DNA of 64,000 bases from Aureimonas ureilytica (GCF_001475935.1 NZ_LDQA01000028.1:62001-126000); one strand, 5' to 3'. Shown: positions 17,066-26,001, counted from the first letter of the stretch. Notes: generated by a model not told the origin, from the sequence alone. Translations and numbers: made by a program.

Positions 17066-18304
17066 TTAGAAGTCGCGCTGCAGGCGGATGAAGCCCGAGA
17101 CCTGGTCGAGGTCGCCGACCGGACCGCCGAAATCGACGTTCTTGTAGGAGACTTCGCCGAGCGTCGCGAAGTTGTTGGTGATCTGGTAGCCGACGTTGGC
17201 CACAGCCGCCCAGTACTCGCCGTCACGAACCGTGGTCAGACCCGTGCGGGTGTTGAACAGCGTCGCGTCGAAGGTCTTGCCGTACTGGCCGGAGACCGCG
17301 ATGCCGAGCTTGCCGAACGCCTGAGCGTAACCGGCGCCAGCGGCCCACTCGAGGATGAGCGGAATGCCAGCGTTGGTGAACTGCGAGTTCGACAGGGTGC
17401 TGACCGTGTCGATGCCCGTCAGCGCCGCGTAGATCGTGGGATCGAAGGCGTAGTGACCCTCGATCTTCAGCTGCGACTCGGGAGCGATCAGGTTCTTCAG
17501 GAGCACGCCGCCCTTCAGAGCGAAGGCGTCGTTGTTGCCGTCCTGCAGCAGCGTCGGGTAGACGCCGGCCAGCGTGACGTTCACGCCGTTGATCTGGACC
17601 GTGCCCGGAACGTCGTTGATGTTGAAGGTCTCGTCATAGACGGCCGAGAGGTAAGCACCGCCCCAGGCGCCCGAGTAGACCAGCTTGGCATGGACATCGG
17701 GAACGATGTCGCCGGTGCGGTCGTCTTCGAGGCCGAGCGAAGCCGAGAAGCCGTTCGCCGCGAAGGTGTACGAGATCTGGTTGGTGTTGATGTCACCGAC
17801 GACGAGGTCGGTGTCGGTCAGCAGGCCGTCTTCCAGACCGCCGACGCCCGAGGTCCAGAGCGAGTCGCGGTAACCGACGAGCAGGCCGCCGAGCTGGATG
17901 TAGGCCTGGTCCATCACGTAGCTCGCGCCGAGCGCGGAGTCGGGCTGCGAAACGGTGTTGTTCTGGGCCTGGACGCGAGCGAAGGCGCGCAGCGTGCCGA
18001 GTTCGGTCTCTTCGCGAGCGTCGAAGTTCAGACGGGCGCGAACCGAGCTGCCGGCCTGGTAGTCGTCGCCTTCCAGGTTACGAGCCGGATCGCCCGCAAC
18101 ATTGTACTGAAAGCGGACGTAGCCGCCGACGCTGAGGCAGGTCTCGGTGCCGGGGATGTAGTAGAAGCCCTTGCCGTAGACGTCGCAAACGCGGACGTAA
18201 TCGACCGGCTCAGGCTCAGCGACGACGACAGCGTCAGCCGCGCGAGCACCGGTAATGGCCACGAAGGCCGCTGCGGAGCCGAGAAGAAGGCTCTTGATGT
18301 TCAT
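17066..18304 (-). CDS. Outer-membrane porin, copy 1
   Basis: A 412-residue porin of the Rhizobiales Omp2b type: signal peptide MNIKSLLLGSAAAFVAITG cleaved after ARA, then the family start VDYVRVCDVYGKGFYYIPGT with a conserved cysteine pair, SVGGYVRFQYN, and a C-terminal strand ending in aromatic F (FIRLQRDF). It should form a trimeric beta-barrel for passive diffusion of small solutes. GGAGG lies seven bases before the ATG. It is closely similar to the gene at 21111-22358 on the other strand; the signal peptide and first 50 mature residues are identical, and differences cluster in likely surface loops (near the NINDVPG and TGLTT segments). Confidence 0.93.
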   Translation of the reverse strand: MNIKSLLLGSAAAFVAITGARAADAVVVAEPEPVDYVRVCDVYGKGFYYIPGTETCLSVGGYVRFQYNVAGDPARNLEGDDYQAGSSVRARLNFDAREETELGTLRAFARVQAQNNTVSQPDSALGASYVMDQAYIQLGGLLVGYRDSLWTSGVGGLEDGLLTDTDLVVGDINTNQISYTFAANGFSASLGLEDDRTGDIVPDVHAKLVYSGAWGGAYLSAVYDETFNINDVPGTVQINGVNVTLAGVYPTLLQDGNNDAFALKGGVLLKNLIAPESQLKIEGHYAFDPTIYAALTGIDTVSTLSNSQFTNAGIPLILEWAAGAGYAQAFGKLGIAVSGQYGKTFDATLFNTRTGLTTVRDGEYWAAVANVGYQITNNFATLGEVSYKNVDFGGPVGDLDQVSGFIRLQRDF

Positions 18305-18926
18305 GTCCTGACCTCCAGTCAAGTTATGAGATAGGGTTGGGCTTGTGCTTCGAAGGACAGCCTTCCCTGCCCCATACCCTTCAGAAAACTCGGGTCGTCC
18401 CCCGCTCTTTCTGTCCCTAAGATGTTTCACGAGGCTGCGATGCGCAATTGCAGAAAGGACACAGTGAGGCTTGGGTGACACGTCCTCGTCATGCTTGTGG
18501 CGGGCGAGCAACGGTTTTGTGACGAGCCGCCTTCTTGCTCGCGTCCTTTTCGACACATAAAAACCAAGACCAACCTCATCGCCAACCCCCTATATTTATT
18601 GGATTTTTCGCCTTTCGATGCATCAAGGCAGCCAAAGCGGTTGACGCTCAAAAGGCTCCCTGGCGATGCCAGTACCATCTCGTGCTCAACTCGAAGTCCG
18701 ACCGCAAAGAGGGGAGCCCTGCGAAAGGTTCATCCCCATTCGAGGATCGAGAGGACCCTGAGTCCCCCCGAATCGCAGTCGAGACACGCCGGCGCGCCTC
18801 GAAACGCCGTCCGAATCCTCTGCTTCCCATTCACCGAGTCTGGCCTTTAAGAAGGAGTCTCACCGCCTCCCCGAGGACGCCTCCCGCCCCCGTTGTGTCG
18901 TCGCCTATAAATAAGGACTCTCCTCT
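18305..18926. promoter_or_regulatory. Long intergenic region between porin 1 and the aminotransferase
   Basis: About 620 bp between two outward-reading genes. It must contain the porin 1 promoter (minus strand) and the aminotransferase promoter (plus strand). The porin leader ends in TTGACTGGAGG, of which TTGACTGGAG also occurs before porin 2, though the rest of the two leaders is unrelated. No convincing gene, repeat or RNA was recognised. Confidence 0.4.
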
Positions 18927-20021
18927 ATGCCGTTCACACCGCGCACACAGGCCCTTCCCGCGACGGTTCCCTTTGTCGGCCCGGAAGCGCTCGAGCGCCG
19001 GCTCGGTGTGCGCTTTGCGGCGCGCCTTGGCGCCAATGAAAGTGTGTTCGGCCCTTCGCCTCGCGTCCTCGACGCCATCGGCGAGGCGGCACGGGAAAGC
19101 TGGGCCTATGGCGACCCCGAGCATTTCGAACTGAAAGCCGCGCTGGCGGCGCATCATGGGCTGGAAAGCGCTTGCTTCGTCGCGGGCGAAGGCATCGACG
19201 GGTTGTTCGGCCTTCTCGCCCAACTGACCCTCGACCCCGGCGATCAGGTCGTCACGTCGCTGGGCGCCTATCCGACCTTCAATTATCATGTGACGGGACA
19301 TGGCGGGCATCTCGATTTCGTGCCCTATCGCGAAGACCGGGAAGACATCGACGCCTTGATCGAGCGGATGCGGCTGACGGTGCCCAAGCTCGTTTATTTC
19401 GCCAACCCGGACAATCCGACCGGGAGCTGGCACGATTCCGCCTCGGTCGAGCGCTTGATGGACGCGGTGCCGCACGGAACGCTTCTGGTTCTCGACGAAG
19501 CCTATAGTGATCTGGCCCCCGCCTCCGCGCTGCCCCCGCTCATGCCGCTGCGGCCGAACGTGTTGCGCTTTCGGACCTTTTCCAAGGCCTATGGCATGGC
19601 GGGCGTGCGCGTCGCCTATGCGATCGGCGCGCCGGATGTCGTCAAGCAGTTCGACAAGGTGCGCAATCATTTCGGCCTGTCGCGCATTGCGCAGGCCGGC
19701 GCGGTGGCGGCCTTGGCGGACCAAGCCTATCTTCGGCAAACCATTGCGCGCATCGAGGCGGCGCGTGAGCGGCTGGCCGCGATCGCGCGGGATGCGGGCC
19801 TTCGCCCCTTACCCTCGGCAACGAATTTCGTCGCGATCGATTGCGGGCGCGATGGCGCCTATGCACGGCGCATTCTGGAACTCGTGCTGGCGCAGAATGT
19901 CTTCATCCGCATGCCCGGCGTCGCTCCGCTGGATCGCATGATCCGCGTGACAGTCGGACGAGACGAAGACCTCGATTTGTTTGGCACGGCCCTCAGGCAC
20001 GCGATCGCCCAAGCGGGTTGA
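18927..20021 (+). CDS. PLP-dependent aminotransferase (histidinol-phosphate-aminotransferase-like)
   Basis: A 364-residue fold-type I aminotransferase. LGANESVFGPSP is the typical N-terminal motif of the HisC-like subgroup, YFANPDNPTGSW and LDEAYSDL bind the cofactor, and the Schiff-base lysine is in FRTFSKAYGMAGVRVAYA. The C-terminal arginine lies in FIRMPGV. Such enzymes transaminate histidinol phosphate or aromatic amino acids; the adjacent genes give no pathway clue, so it may be a second HisC-like enzyme rather than the his-operon one. AAGGA precedes the ATG. Several genomes annotate relatives simply as pyridoxal phosphate-dependent aminotransferase. Confidence 0.88.
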   Translation: MPFTPRTQALPATVPFVGPEALERRLGVRFAARLGANESVFGPSPRVLDAIGEAARESWAYGDPEHFELKAALAAHHGLESACFVAGEGIDGLFGLLAQLTLDPGDQVVTSLGAYPTFNYHVTGHGGHLDFVPYREDREDIDALIERMRLTVPKLVYFANPDNPTGSWHDSASVERLMDAVPHGTLLVLDEAYSDLAPASALPPLMPLRPNVLRFRTFSKAYGMAGVRVAYAIGAPDVVKQFDKVRNHFGLSRIAQAGAVAALADQAYLRQTIARIEAARERLAAIARDAGLRPLPSATNFVAIDCGRDGAYARRILELVLAQNVFIRMPGVAPLDRMIRVTVGRDEDLDLFGTALRHAIAQAG

Positions 20022-20070
20022 TCAAAGGCAACTCATGCGAGGGCCGTGCTCAACGCTTTCCAAGCTGGCC

Positions 20071-20334
20071 TCAATTGCGGGCCAGCCATTCGCGGGCGGC
20101 GCGTTGGGCACGCGAGACCTGCGCCTTGGTCATCTGGGCGGTCATATCCTGGCGGTGAAAGGCCGCGCCTTCGACGCCCATGCGGTCGGCCAGATTGAAG
20201 TACATATGCGCGGACACGACTTGCGCGGCATCGCCGGCCAGACGCAGGCCCATGGCAAACAACGTGTCACCCAAGGACAGGCTTTCGCCCATCGCCGTAC
20301 CGAAATTCGCGTCGTGAAGTTCAAAGCGTGCCAT
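20071..20334 (-). CDS. Small Sel1-like repeat protein
   Basis: An 87-residue protein with one Sel1-like unit: LFAMGLRLAGDAAQVVSAHMYFNLAD, followed by the tail QMTKAQVSRAQRAAREWLARN that is common in short rhizobial Sel1 proteins. Sel1 repeats mediate protein contacts; no partner is evident. AGGAAGAG lies before the ATG. It is convergent with the aminotransferase. Confidence 0.75.
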   Translation of the reverse strand: MARFELHDANFGTAMGESLSLGDTLFAMGLRLAGDAAQVVSAHMYFNLADRMGVEGAAFHRQDMTAQMTKAQVSRAQRAAREWLARN

Positions 20335-21110
20335 CGATCTCTTCCTATGTTGATCGCCCGACCTCGTGGGTTCGTAGGGGAAGGATGGCAGCGGCGATTG
20401 AATGAGCCTCTAAAATACTTGGATAATTCGAATTAAGTTGCTTGGAAGAATCTGAAAACCCTAACGGGTTGCTAGGCGTCCGCTCACTGCGGCCTGCCGA
20501 TGAAGCCACAGCGGCAGTTCGAGATCCGCGACTTCACCCCCTTTCAGCTGCAACTTCCCGGTCAGGGACGGGACATCTCCGACGGTCGATCCGGCATGCC
20601 GATATTGGCAATCGCAGCCCGGGCGAGATGTGCGACGCGATCGACGCGCTTACCCCCCTTTTCCTGATCGCAACAGCGTTCGGCATGGCTCGAAGAGCGC
20701 ATCGTCGCTGACGTCTTGCGACATGGCCTCGAGGCAAGCGGAACCGCACCGAACGCGCTTCCCCGGCAACAGATTTTGTCAGTCAGTATTATAATATAGA
20801 ATTACGATGCCGCATCGCCAGAACAAAGCTGATAAAGCCGACCCTTTTGCGCTTGCGACAGATGTATGACAAGCACCGACGATTTTTGACAATAGAACCA
20901 TTGTCATTCAGCCTTATGTTGTGATGCAAAGCTACAACTCGTCTCTTCGGCTAGCTGTTTTTTGGCTGGATTGCGGTGAAATGAGTCTTCTCCGTAGAAA
21001 CGTTCATGTTAAACGAATTCGCGAGGGCCTCGTCGCTGCCGCAGGCTTTCGCCAACGAACCGAACGAGCTCGCTAGAAGCTCGATCCGAATGTTGACTGG
21101 AGAAAAGAAC
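20335..21110. promoter_or_regulatory. Long leader region of porin 2
   Basis: About 775 bp without a recognised gene. An AT-rich block at 20785-20803 holds TATAAT-like sequence, and a 20-bp palindrome lies at 20887-20906. A 55-codon open frame at 20500-20667 (start MKPQRQFEIRDFTPFQL) has no clear ribosome-binding site and may be a gene relic. The long leader suggests more regulation for porin 2 than for an ordinary housekeeping gene. Confidence 0.4.
20887..20906. promoter_or_regulatory. Perfect inverted repeat, candidate operator of porin 2
   Basis: TGACAAT (20887-20893) and ATTGTCA (20900-20906) form perfect 7-bp arms around six bases, 205 bp before the porin start. TTGACA overlaps the left arm and could be a -35 box. 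The binding protein is unknown; it does not match the iron (RirA, Irr) or CRP-type sites I know. Confidence 0.45.
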
Positions 21111-22358
21111 ATGAACATCAAGAGCCTTCTTCTTGGCTCCGCTGCGGCCTTCGTAGCTATCACTGGCGCTCGTGCTGCTGACGCTGTCGTCGTCGCCGAG
21201 CCTGAGCCGGTCGATTACGTCCGCGTTTGCGACGTCTACGGCAAGGGCTTCTACTACATCCCGGGCACCGAGACCTGCCTCAGCGTCGGCGGTTACGTCC
21301 GTTTCCAGTATAACGTTGCCGGCTCCCCCGCCCGCAACCTGGAAGGCGACAAGTACCAGGCCGGCAGCGCGGTTCGCGCCCGTCTGAACTTCGACGCTCG
21401 CGAAGAGACCGAACTCGGCACCCTGCGCGCCTTCGCTCGCGTCCAGGCCACCAACAACACGATCGCTCAGCCCGACTCCTCGCTCGGCGCCAGCTACGTG
21501 ATGGACCAGGCCTACATCCAGCTCGGCGGCCTGCTCGTCGGTTACCGCGACTCGCTCTGGACCTCGGGCGTCGGCGGTCTGGAAGACGGCCTGCTGACCG
21601 ACACCGATCTCGTCGTCGGCGATTTCGGCACCAACCAGATCTCGTACACCTTCGCGGCGAACGGCTTCTCGGCCACGCTCGGCCTCGAAGACGACCGCAC
21701 CGGCGACATCGTTCCCGATGTCCATGCCAAGCTGGTCTACTCGGGCGCCTGGGGCGGTGCTTACCTCTCGGCCGTCTATGACGAGACCTTCAACGCGAAC
21801 AACGTGAGCGGCATCACGAATACCGTCACGATCAACGGCGTTCCGATCGCTTTGGTCGGCAACTTCCCGACGCTGCTGCGCGACGGCAACAACGACGCCT
21901 TCGCTCTGAAGGGCGGCGTCCTCCTCAAGAACCTGATCGCAGCCGACTCGCAGCTGAAGATCGAGGGTCACTACGCCTTCGATCCCACGATCTACGCCGG
22001 CATCACCACGGTCAACACGGTCAGCACGCTGTCCAGCAACCAGCTGACCAACGCTGGCACGCCGATCATCCTTGAATGGGCTGCTGGTGCAGGCTACGCG
22101 CAGAAGTTCGGCAAGGTCGGCCTCGCGGTCTCCGGCCAGTACGGCAAGACCTTCGACATGCGCCTCGTGTCCCCGGTCAACGGCCGCACGTTTATCGGCG
22201 ACGGCGAGTACTGGGCGGCGGTCGGCAACGTCGGCTACGCGATCACCAACAACTTCGCGGCTCTGGCCGAAGTCTCGTACAAGAACGTCGACTTCGCCGC
22301 TCCGGTCGGCGACGTCCACCAGACGTCGGGCTTCCTGCGCCTGCAGCGCAACTTCTAA
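21111..22358 (+). CDS. Outer-membrane porin, copy 2
   Basis: A 415-residue paralogue of porin 1, with the same signal peptide and barrel start and a C-terminal strand FLRLQRNF. Most beta-strand segments are identical; changes lie in likely loops, such as NANNVSGITNTV against NINDVPGTV and the VSPVNGRTF segment. GGAGAAAAG precedes the ATG at 21111; an in-frame ATG at 21006 would add 35 non-signal residues before the signal peptide and is rejected. The gene faces away from porin 1, making an inverted pair about 2.8 kb apart. Confidence 0.93.
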   Translation: MNIKSLLLGSAAAFVAITGARAADAVVVAEPEPVDYVRVCDVYGKGFYYIPGTETCLSVGGYVRFQYNVAGSPARNLEGDKYQAGSAVRARLNFDAREETELGTLRAFARVQATNNTIAQPDSSLGASYVMDQAYIQLGGLLVGYRDSLWTSGVGGLEDGLLTDTDLVVGDFGTNQISYTFAANGFSATLGLEDDRTGDIVPDVHAKLVYSGAWGGAYLSAVYDETFNANNVSGITNTVTINGVPIALVGNFPTLLRDGNNDAFALKGGVLLKNLIAADSQLKIEGHYAFDPTIYAGITTVNTVSTLSSNQLTNAGTPIILEWAAGAGYAQKFGKVGLAVSGQYGKTFDMRLVSPVNGRTFIGDGEYWAAVGNVGYAITNNFAALAEVSYKNVDFAAPVGDVHQTSGFLRLQRNF

Positions 22359-22370
22359 TCCGACCAAGTT

Positions 22371-22395
22371 CCTGCGGGCTCCGGCCCGCAGGTTT
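22371..22395 (+). terminator. Intrinsic terminator after porin 2
   Basis: A perfect 9-bp stem, CCTGCGGGC (22371-22379) with GCCCGCAGG (22384-22392), loop TCCG and TTT tail, 12 bases after the stop. Confidence 0.85.
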
Positions 22396-22651
22396 CGCCG
22401 GCCCGCCGGCACCTACATGACCTGCCCTCCAGCAAGTCGCATCAGGGCCGTTGGAGTTTCGTCCACCCATCGGCCAAGCATGGAGCCGTTCCGCGCGAGT
22501 GGAACGGCTTTCGTCGTTGGGATGCGCTTTGCACCGGCTGCGCCTCGCGATGCACCGATTCCCGTTATCGTTTCCTGCGAACGCGCTCCGTTCCCCTTGA
22601 AGCCTCACCACTCTGGCTCATCTGGACTCACTGCGTCCTGCAGGATTTTCG

Positions 22652-22999
22652 ATGCCCAAGCTATTCTTCCTCGCCTGTCTCGCCTCGCCCTTCATGCCGC
22701 TTCCAGCCATGGCCGAGCCGATTCTCGGCACGTGGCGCCTATCGAATGGGGAAACGGTCACCTATTCACGATGCGGGGCAAGTTTCTGCTCGCGTGTCGA
22801 AACCGGACGCTATCAGGGCCGATCCGTGGGACGGATGGATGGCGGAGCACCGACCTATACCGGCACGGTAATCGACCCGCGCGACGGCAAGAGCTACGAT
22901 GGCCGCGCCGAGGTGAAAGGCGACAAGCTGGTGCTCACGGGCTGCGTTGCTCGCATCTTTTGCCGATCCCAGACCTGGAGCCGCCATCGCGGGGGCTGA
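22652..22999 (+). CDS. Secreted DUF2147-family protein
   Basis: A 115-residue protein with a signal peptide (LFFLACLASPFMPLPAMA) and the DUF2147 pattern GTWRLSNGETVTYSRCG, TGRYQGRSVGRMDG, YTGTVIDPRDGKSYDGRAEV, LVLTGCVARIFCRSQTW. Four cysteines could form two disulfides in the periplasm. DUF2147 proteins are common exported proteins without an assigned function. It stands alone after the porin terminator. Confidence 0.85.
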   Translation: MPKLFFLACLASPFMPLPAMAEPILGTWRLSNGETVTYSRCGASFCSRVETGRYQGRSVGRMDGGAPTYTGTVIDPRDGKSYDGRAEVKGDKLVLTGCVARIFCRSQTWSRHRGG

Positions 23000-23329
23000 T
23001 AGGCCCCTTTCTTTGGGATGGGGGGTGGGGGAGCTAGGCCCCATTTCCTTCGTCGCGCGATCAAGCCGTCGAAGGGAAAGCCAGATGGTCGTCCCTCTTC
23101 TTCCCATCTCGCGGAAGTCGAAAAGCAGGTGGGTCGCGGGGTGGAACCGGAGTTCGGAACGCCGGCTCGTCGATCAGCCAGCCACTCGAACTCATGCCGT
23201 TCCAACACGACCCTACTTCAACACGACCCTACGCGGTCGAGCGAAACAGGGACGGCGGCTCGCTCGCCTCGTCCATCGAAGCTATCACCGCGAATAGGTG
23301 TCGACTGGCCGTCATGCCGATTGGAAAAG
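23000..23329. other. Intergenic stretch with a short tandem repeat
   Basis: No gene was recognised. A G-rich segment lies at 23018-23040. Two tandem copies of a 16-bp unit, TYCAACACGACCCTAC with one mismatch, occupy 23201-23216 and 23217-23232. Confidence 0.5.
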
Positions 23330-23354
23330 CGAGGCAGGTTCGACACCTGCCTCG
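23330..23354 (-). terminator. Intrinsic terminator after the GST gene
   Basis: A perfect 10-bp stem, CGAGGCAGGT (23330-23339) with ACCTGCCTCG (23345-23354) and a five-base loop, 12 bases beyond the GST stop. The minus-strand transcript continues with CTTTTCC. Confidence 0.85.
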
Positions 23355-23366
23355 CGAGCGACGCGC

Positions 23367-24074
23367 CTATCGCGCCTTCTGACCGAACAGAACGCCTTGC
23401 GCTGCCTTGTCCTGCGCCAGGTTGAGCTTTTCGCGCTCCTCCTTACCGACCGCCAAGCCCCGCTCCACCGCAGGCCGCGCCTTCATCCGCTCGAACCACG
23501 CCTTCAGATGCGGGAAGTCGTCGAGCGATTGGCCCTGATTGGCATGGGGAACGATCCAGCCGATGCAGGCCATGTCCGCAATGGAATAGTCACCGGCCAG
23601 AAAGTCCCGCCCGGCGAGGCGCTTGTTCATGACGCCGTACAGGCGGTTGACCTCGTTCGTGTAGCGATCGATCCCATAGGCGATCTTTTCGGGCGCATAT
23701 TGCCGGAAGTGATGGGCTTGTCCGGCCATGGGTCCGAGGCCGCCGACCTGCCAGAACAGCCATTCCTCCACCGCGACACGAGCGCGCTCGTCGCCCGGAT
23801 AGAAGCGGCCGAACTTTCGACCGAGATATTGCAGGATCGCGCCCGACTCGAAAACCGAGATCGGCTCCCCGCCTGGCCCCTCGGGATCGACAATGGCCGG
23901 CATCCGATTGTTGGGCGAGATGGCGAGGAACTCGGGCTTGAACTGATCGCCCGCGCCGATGTTGACGAGCTTCAGCTCGTAGGGGACGCCCAGTTCCTCC
24001 AGCATGATGGAGATTTTCCAGCCATTGGGGGTCGGCCAGTAATGGAGTTCGATCGGCTTGGTCTGCTGCGTCAT
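23367..24074 (-). CDS. Glutathione S-transferase, YfcG/YghU/Ure2p-like
   Basis: A 235-residue cytosolic GST. The thioredoxin-like half has ELHYWPTPNGWKISIMLEEL, NNRMPAIVDPEG with the cis-proline, and the glutathione-binding FESGAILQYL. The all-helical half contains FLAGDYSIADMACIGW. The TPNGWK motif, with N near the first helix, is typical of the YghU/YfcG disulfide-reductase group rather than of classic conjugating enzymes. ATG 24074 is chosen because the family starts here; the frame is open further upstream. It diverges from the small exported peptide gene. Confidence 0.9.
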   Translation of the reverse strand: MTQQTKPIELHYWPTPNGWKISIMLEELGVPYELKLVNIGAGDQFKPEFLAISPNNRMPAIVDPEGPGGEPISVFESGAILQYLGRKFGRFYPGDERARVAVEEWLFWQVGGLGPMAGQAHHFRQYAPEKIAYGIDRYTNEVNRLYGVMNKRLAGRDFLAGDYSIADMACIGWIVPHANQGQSLDDFPHLKAWFERMKARPAVERGLAVGKEEREKLNLAQDKAAQGVLFGQKAR

Positions 24075-24259
24075 AGCGCTGGGGCTCCAACCATGTCTGA
24101 GGCCCTGATGTAAGAAGCTCAGGGCGTGGCCGACAAGACCTCTCCGTTTCGCGCCCTCGCCCCTACCGGAGGCCGAGTGTGAACGAAGTCTGAACTCCGC
24201 CGCCAGTTCGGGTTCAGCTTCGTCAGGCAGAATCGGCGTCTGATCCTGGGGAGACCACC

Positions 24260-24418
24260 ATGCCCGTTCGTCTTGCCGTGCTATGCAGCCTTCTGGCGCT
24301 CTTTGCCTTCGGCTTTTCGGAGCTGGTGGAGTCCAAGCAGCACATTCCCGGCATTGGCGTGGCCAGCGCGGGCTGCCTCGACCGCGGCATGGTCTGCGGT
24401 AAACATACGGCCGATTGA
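24260..24418 (+). CDS. Small exported peptide, 52 residues
   Basis: A short gene with GGGGAG seven bases before the ATG. The N-terminus (PVRLAVLCSLLALFAFGF) is a signal peptide or membrane anchor. The remaining 30 residues include ASAGCLDRGMVCGKH with two cysteines that could pair in the periplasm. I do not recognise the family. It lies 76 bases before the AMP nucleosidase gene on the same strand and could share its promoter. Confidence 0.6.
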   Translation: MPVRLAVLCSLLALFAFGFSELVESKQHIPGIGVASAGCLDRGMVCGKHTAD

Positions 24419-24494
24419 TCTCCCTCCCTGGCGGACGCCGATTTTCGGTGAGCGGGCTCATTCCCGTGCCTCGTCCGCTCGGCTATGAGAAGCC

Positions 24495-25997
24495 ATGACC
24501 GAGCCACTCACGAGTTCGCCCATGTCGTCCTTCATCATGCCCCCTCGTGACGAGGCGCGCCCCTTTCTGGATGCCGAACAGGCGGTCGCCGAACTGACGC
24601 GCCTTTACCGCCTGTCGGTCGAGTTTCTGTGCGATCGGTTCGACGAGGTGCTTCAAACCGGCGACACCTCGCGCCGCTTCCGCGCCTTCTATCCCGAAGT
24701 CTCCCTGCAGACGGTCGGCCATGCCAGAATCGACTCGCGCATGTCCTTCGGCTTCGTGCCGGGACCCGGCACCTACGCCACGACCGTGACCCGGCCCGAC
24801 CTGTTCGACCATTATCTGATCGAGCAGCTGGAACAGCTTCTGAAGAATCACGGCCAGCCGATCCTGGTCGGACCGTCGCAGACGCCCATTCCGATCCATT
24901 TCGCCCTGCCAGAAGGCACCTATGTCGACGGCGTTCTGGCGGAAAAACTCGACAAGCCGCTGCGCGATATTTTCGACGTGCCCGATCTTGCCGCGACCGA
25001 CGACCGGATCGTCAACGGCAATTTCGAGCCGCAGCCGGGCGAGCCCCTCCCGCTCGCGCCTTTCACGGCGCAGCGCGTCGATTACTCGCTGATGCGTCTG
25101 GCGCACTATACCGCCACCAGTCCGCGACACTTCCAGAACTTCGTCCTGTTCACGAACTACCAGTTCTATGTGGACGAGTTCTGCATCATGGCGCGCCGGC
25201 TGATGGACGCGGGCGGGCGCGGCTATGACAGTTTCGTCGAACCGGGCAATATCGTGACCCGCTCGGGCACTGCGGAGCCCGAAAGCGGCGTCGCGCCGGT
25301 GCGGATGCCGCAGATGCCGGCCTACCACCTGACGCGGCCGGACGGCAGCGGCATCACCATGGTCAATATCGGCGTCGGCCCGAGCAACGCCAAGACGATC
25401 ACCGACCACGTGGCCGTGTTGCGGCCCCATGCCTGGCTGATGCTCGGCCATTGCGCCGGCCTTCGCAACACGCAAGCGCTCGGCGACTATGTGCTCGCCC
25501 ACGCCTATGTGCGCGAAGACCATGTGCTCGACGCGGATCTGCCGGTCTGGGTGCCGATCCCGCCGCTGGCGGAAGTGCAGGTGGCGCTCGAAAAGGCGGT
25601 GGCCGATGTCACGGGCCTCGAAGGCTACGATCTGAAGCGCATCATGCGCACGGGAACGGTCGCCACGATCGACAATCGCAACTGGGAGCTTCGCGACCAG
25701 ACGGGGCCGGTGCAGCGCCTGTCGCAGTCTCGCGCCATCGCCCTCGACATGGAATCGGCCACGATCGCGGCCAACGGATACCGCTTCCGCGTGCCCTACG
25801 GCACGCTTCTCTGCGTCTCGGACAAGCCGTTGCATGGCGAATTGAAGCTGCCGGGCATGGCGACCGAGTTCTATAAGCGGCAGGTCTCGCAGCATCTGGA
25901 GATCGGCATCCGCACCATGCAGAGCCTCGCCGACATGCCGCACGAGGCGCTGCATTCGCGCAAGCTGCGCTCCTTCTTCGAGACGGCCTTCCAGTAA
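24495..25997 (+). CDS. amn: AMP nucleosidase
   Basis: A 500-residue enzyme that splits AMP into adenine and ribose 5-phosphate, controlling the AMP pool and purine salvage. The N-terminal domain (FYPEVSLQTVGHARIDSRMSFGFVPGPG) is specific to Amn. The C-terminal phosphorylase-like domain has GITMVNIGVGPSNAKTITDH, MLGHCAGLRNTQALGDYVLA and the DMESATIAANGYRFRVPYG segment with the catalytic acidic residue. Length fits the family. The EEP gene begins four bases after its stop, so the two form an operon. Confidence 0.95.
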   Translation: MTEPLTSSPMSSFIMPPRDEARPFLDAEQAVAELTRLYRLSVEFLCDRFDEVLQTGDTSRRFRAFYPEVSLQTVGHARIDSRMSFGFVPGPGTYATTVTRPDLFDHYLIEQLEQLLKNHGQPILVGPSQTPIPIHFALPEGTYVDGVLAEKLDKPLRDIFDVPDLAATDDRIVNGNFEPQPGEPLPLAPFTAQRVDYSLMRLAHYTATSPRHFQNFVLFTNYQFYVDEFCIMARRLMDAGGRGYDSFVEPGNIVTRSGTAEPESGVAPVRMPQMPAYHLTRPDGSGITMVNIGVGPSNAKTITDHVAVLRPHAWLMLGHCAGLRNTQALGDYVLAHAYVREDHVLDADLPVWVPIPPLAEVQVALEKAVADVTGLEGYDLKRIMRTGTVATIDNRNWELRDQTGPVQRLSQSRAIALDMESATIAANGYRFRVPYGTLLCVSDKPLHGELKLPGMATEFYKRQVSQHLEIGIRTMQSLADMPHEALHSRKLRSFFETAFQ

Positions 25998-26001
25998 GAT
26001 C

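Noticed and set aside
23330-23356. tRNA T-arm-like sequence containing GGTTCGACACC
   Set aside because: The stem is ten uninterrupted base pairs with a five-base loop and a T tract on the minus strand. No acceptor or anticodon arms are present, so it is a terminator.
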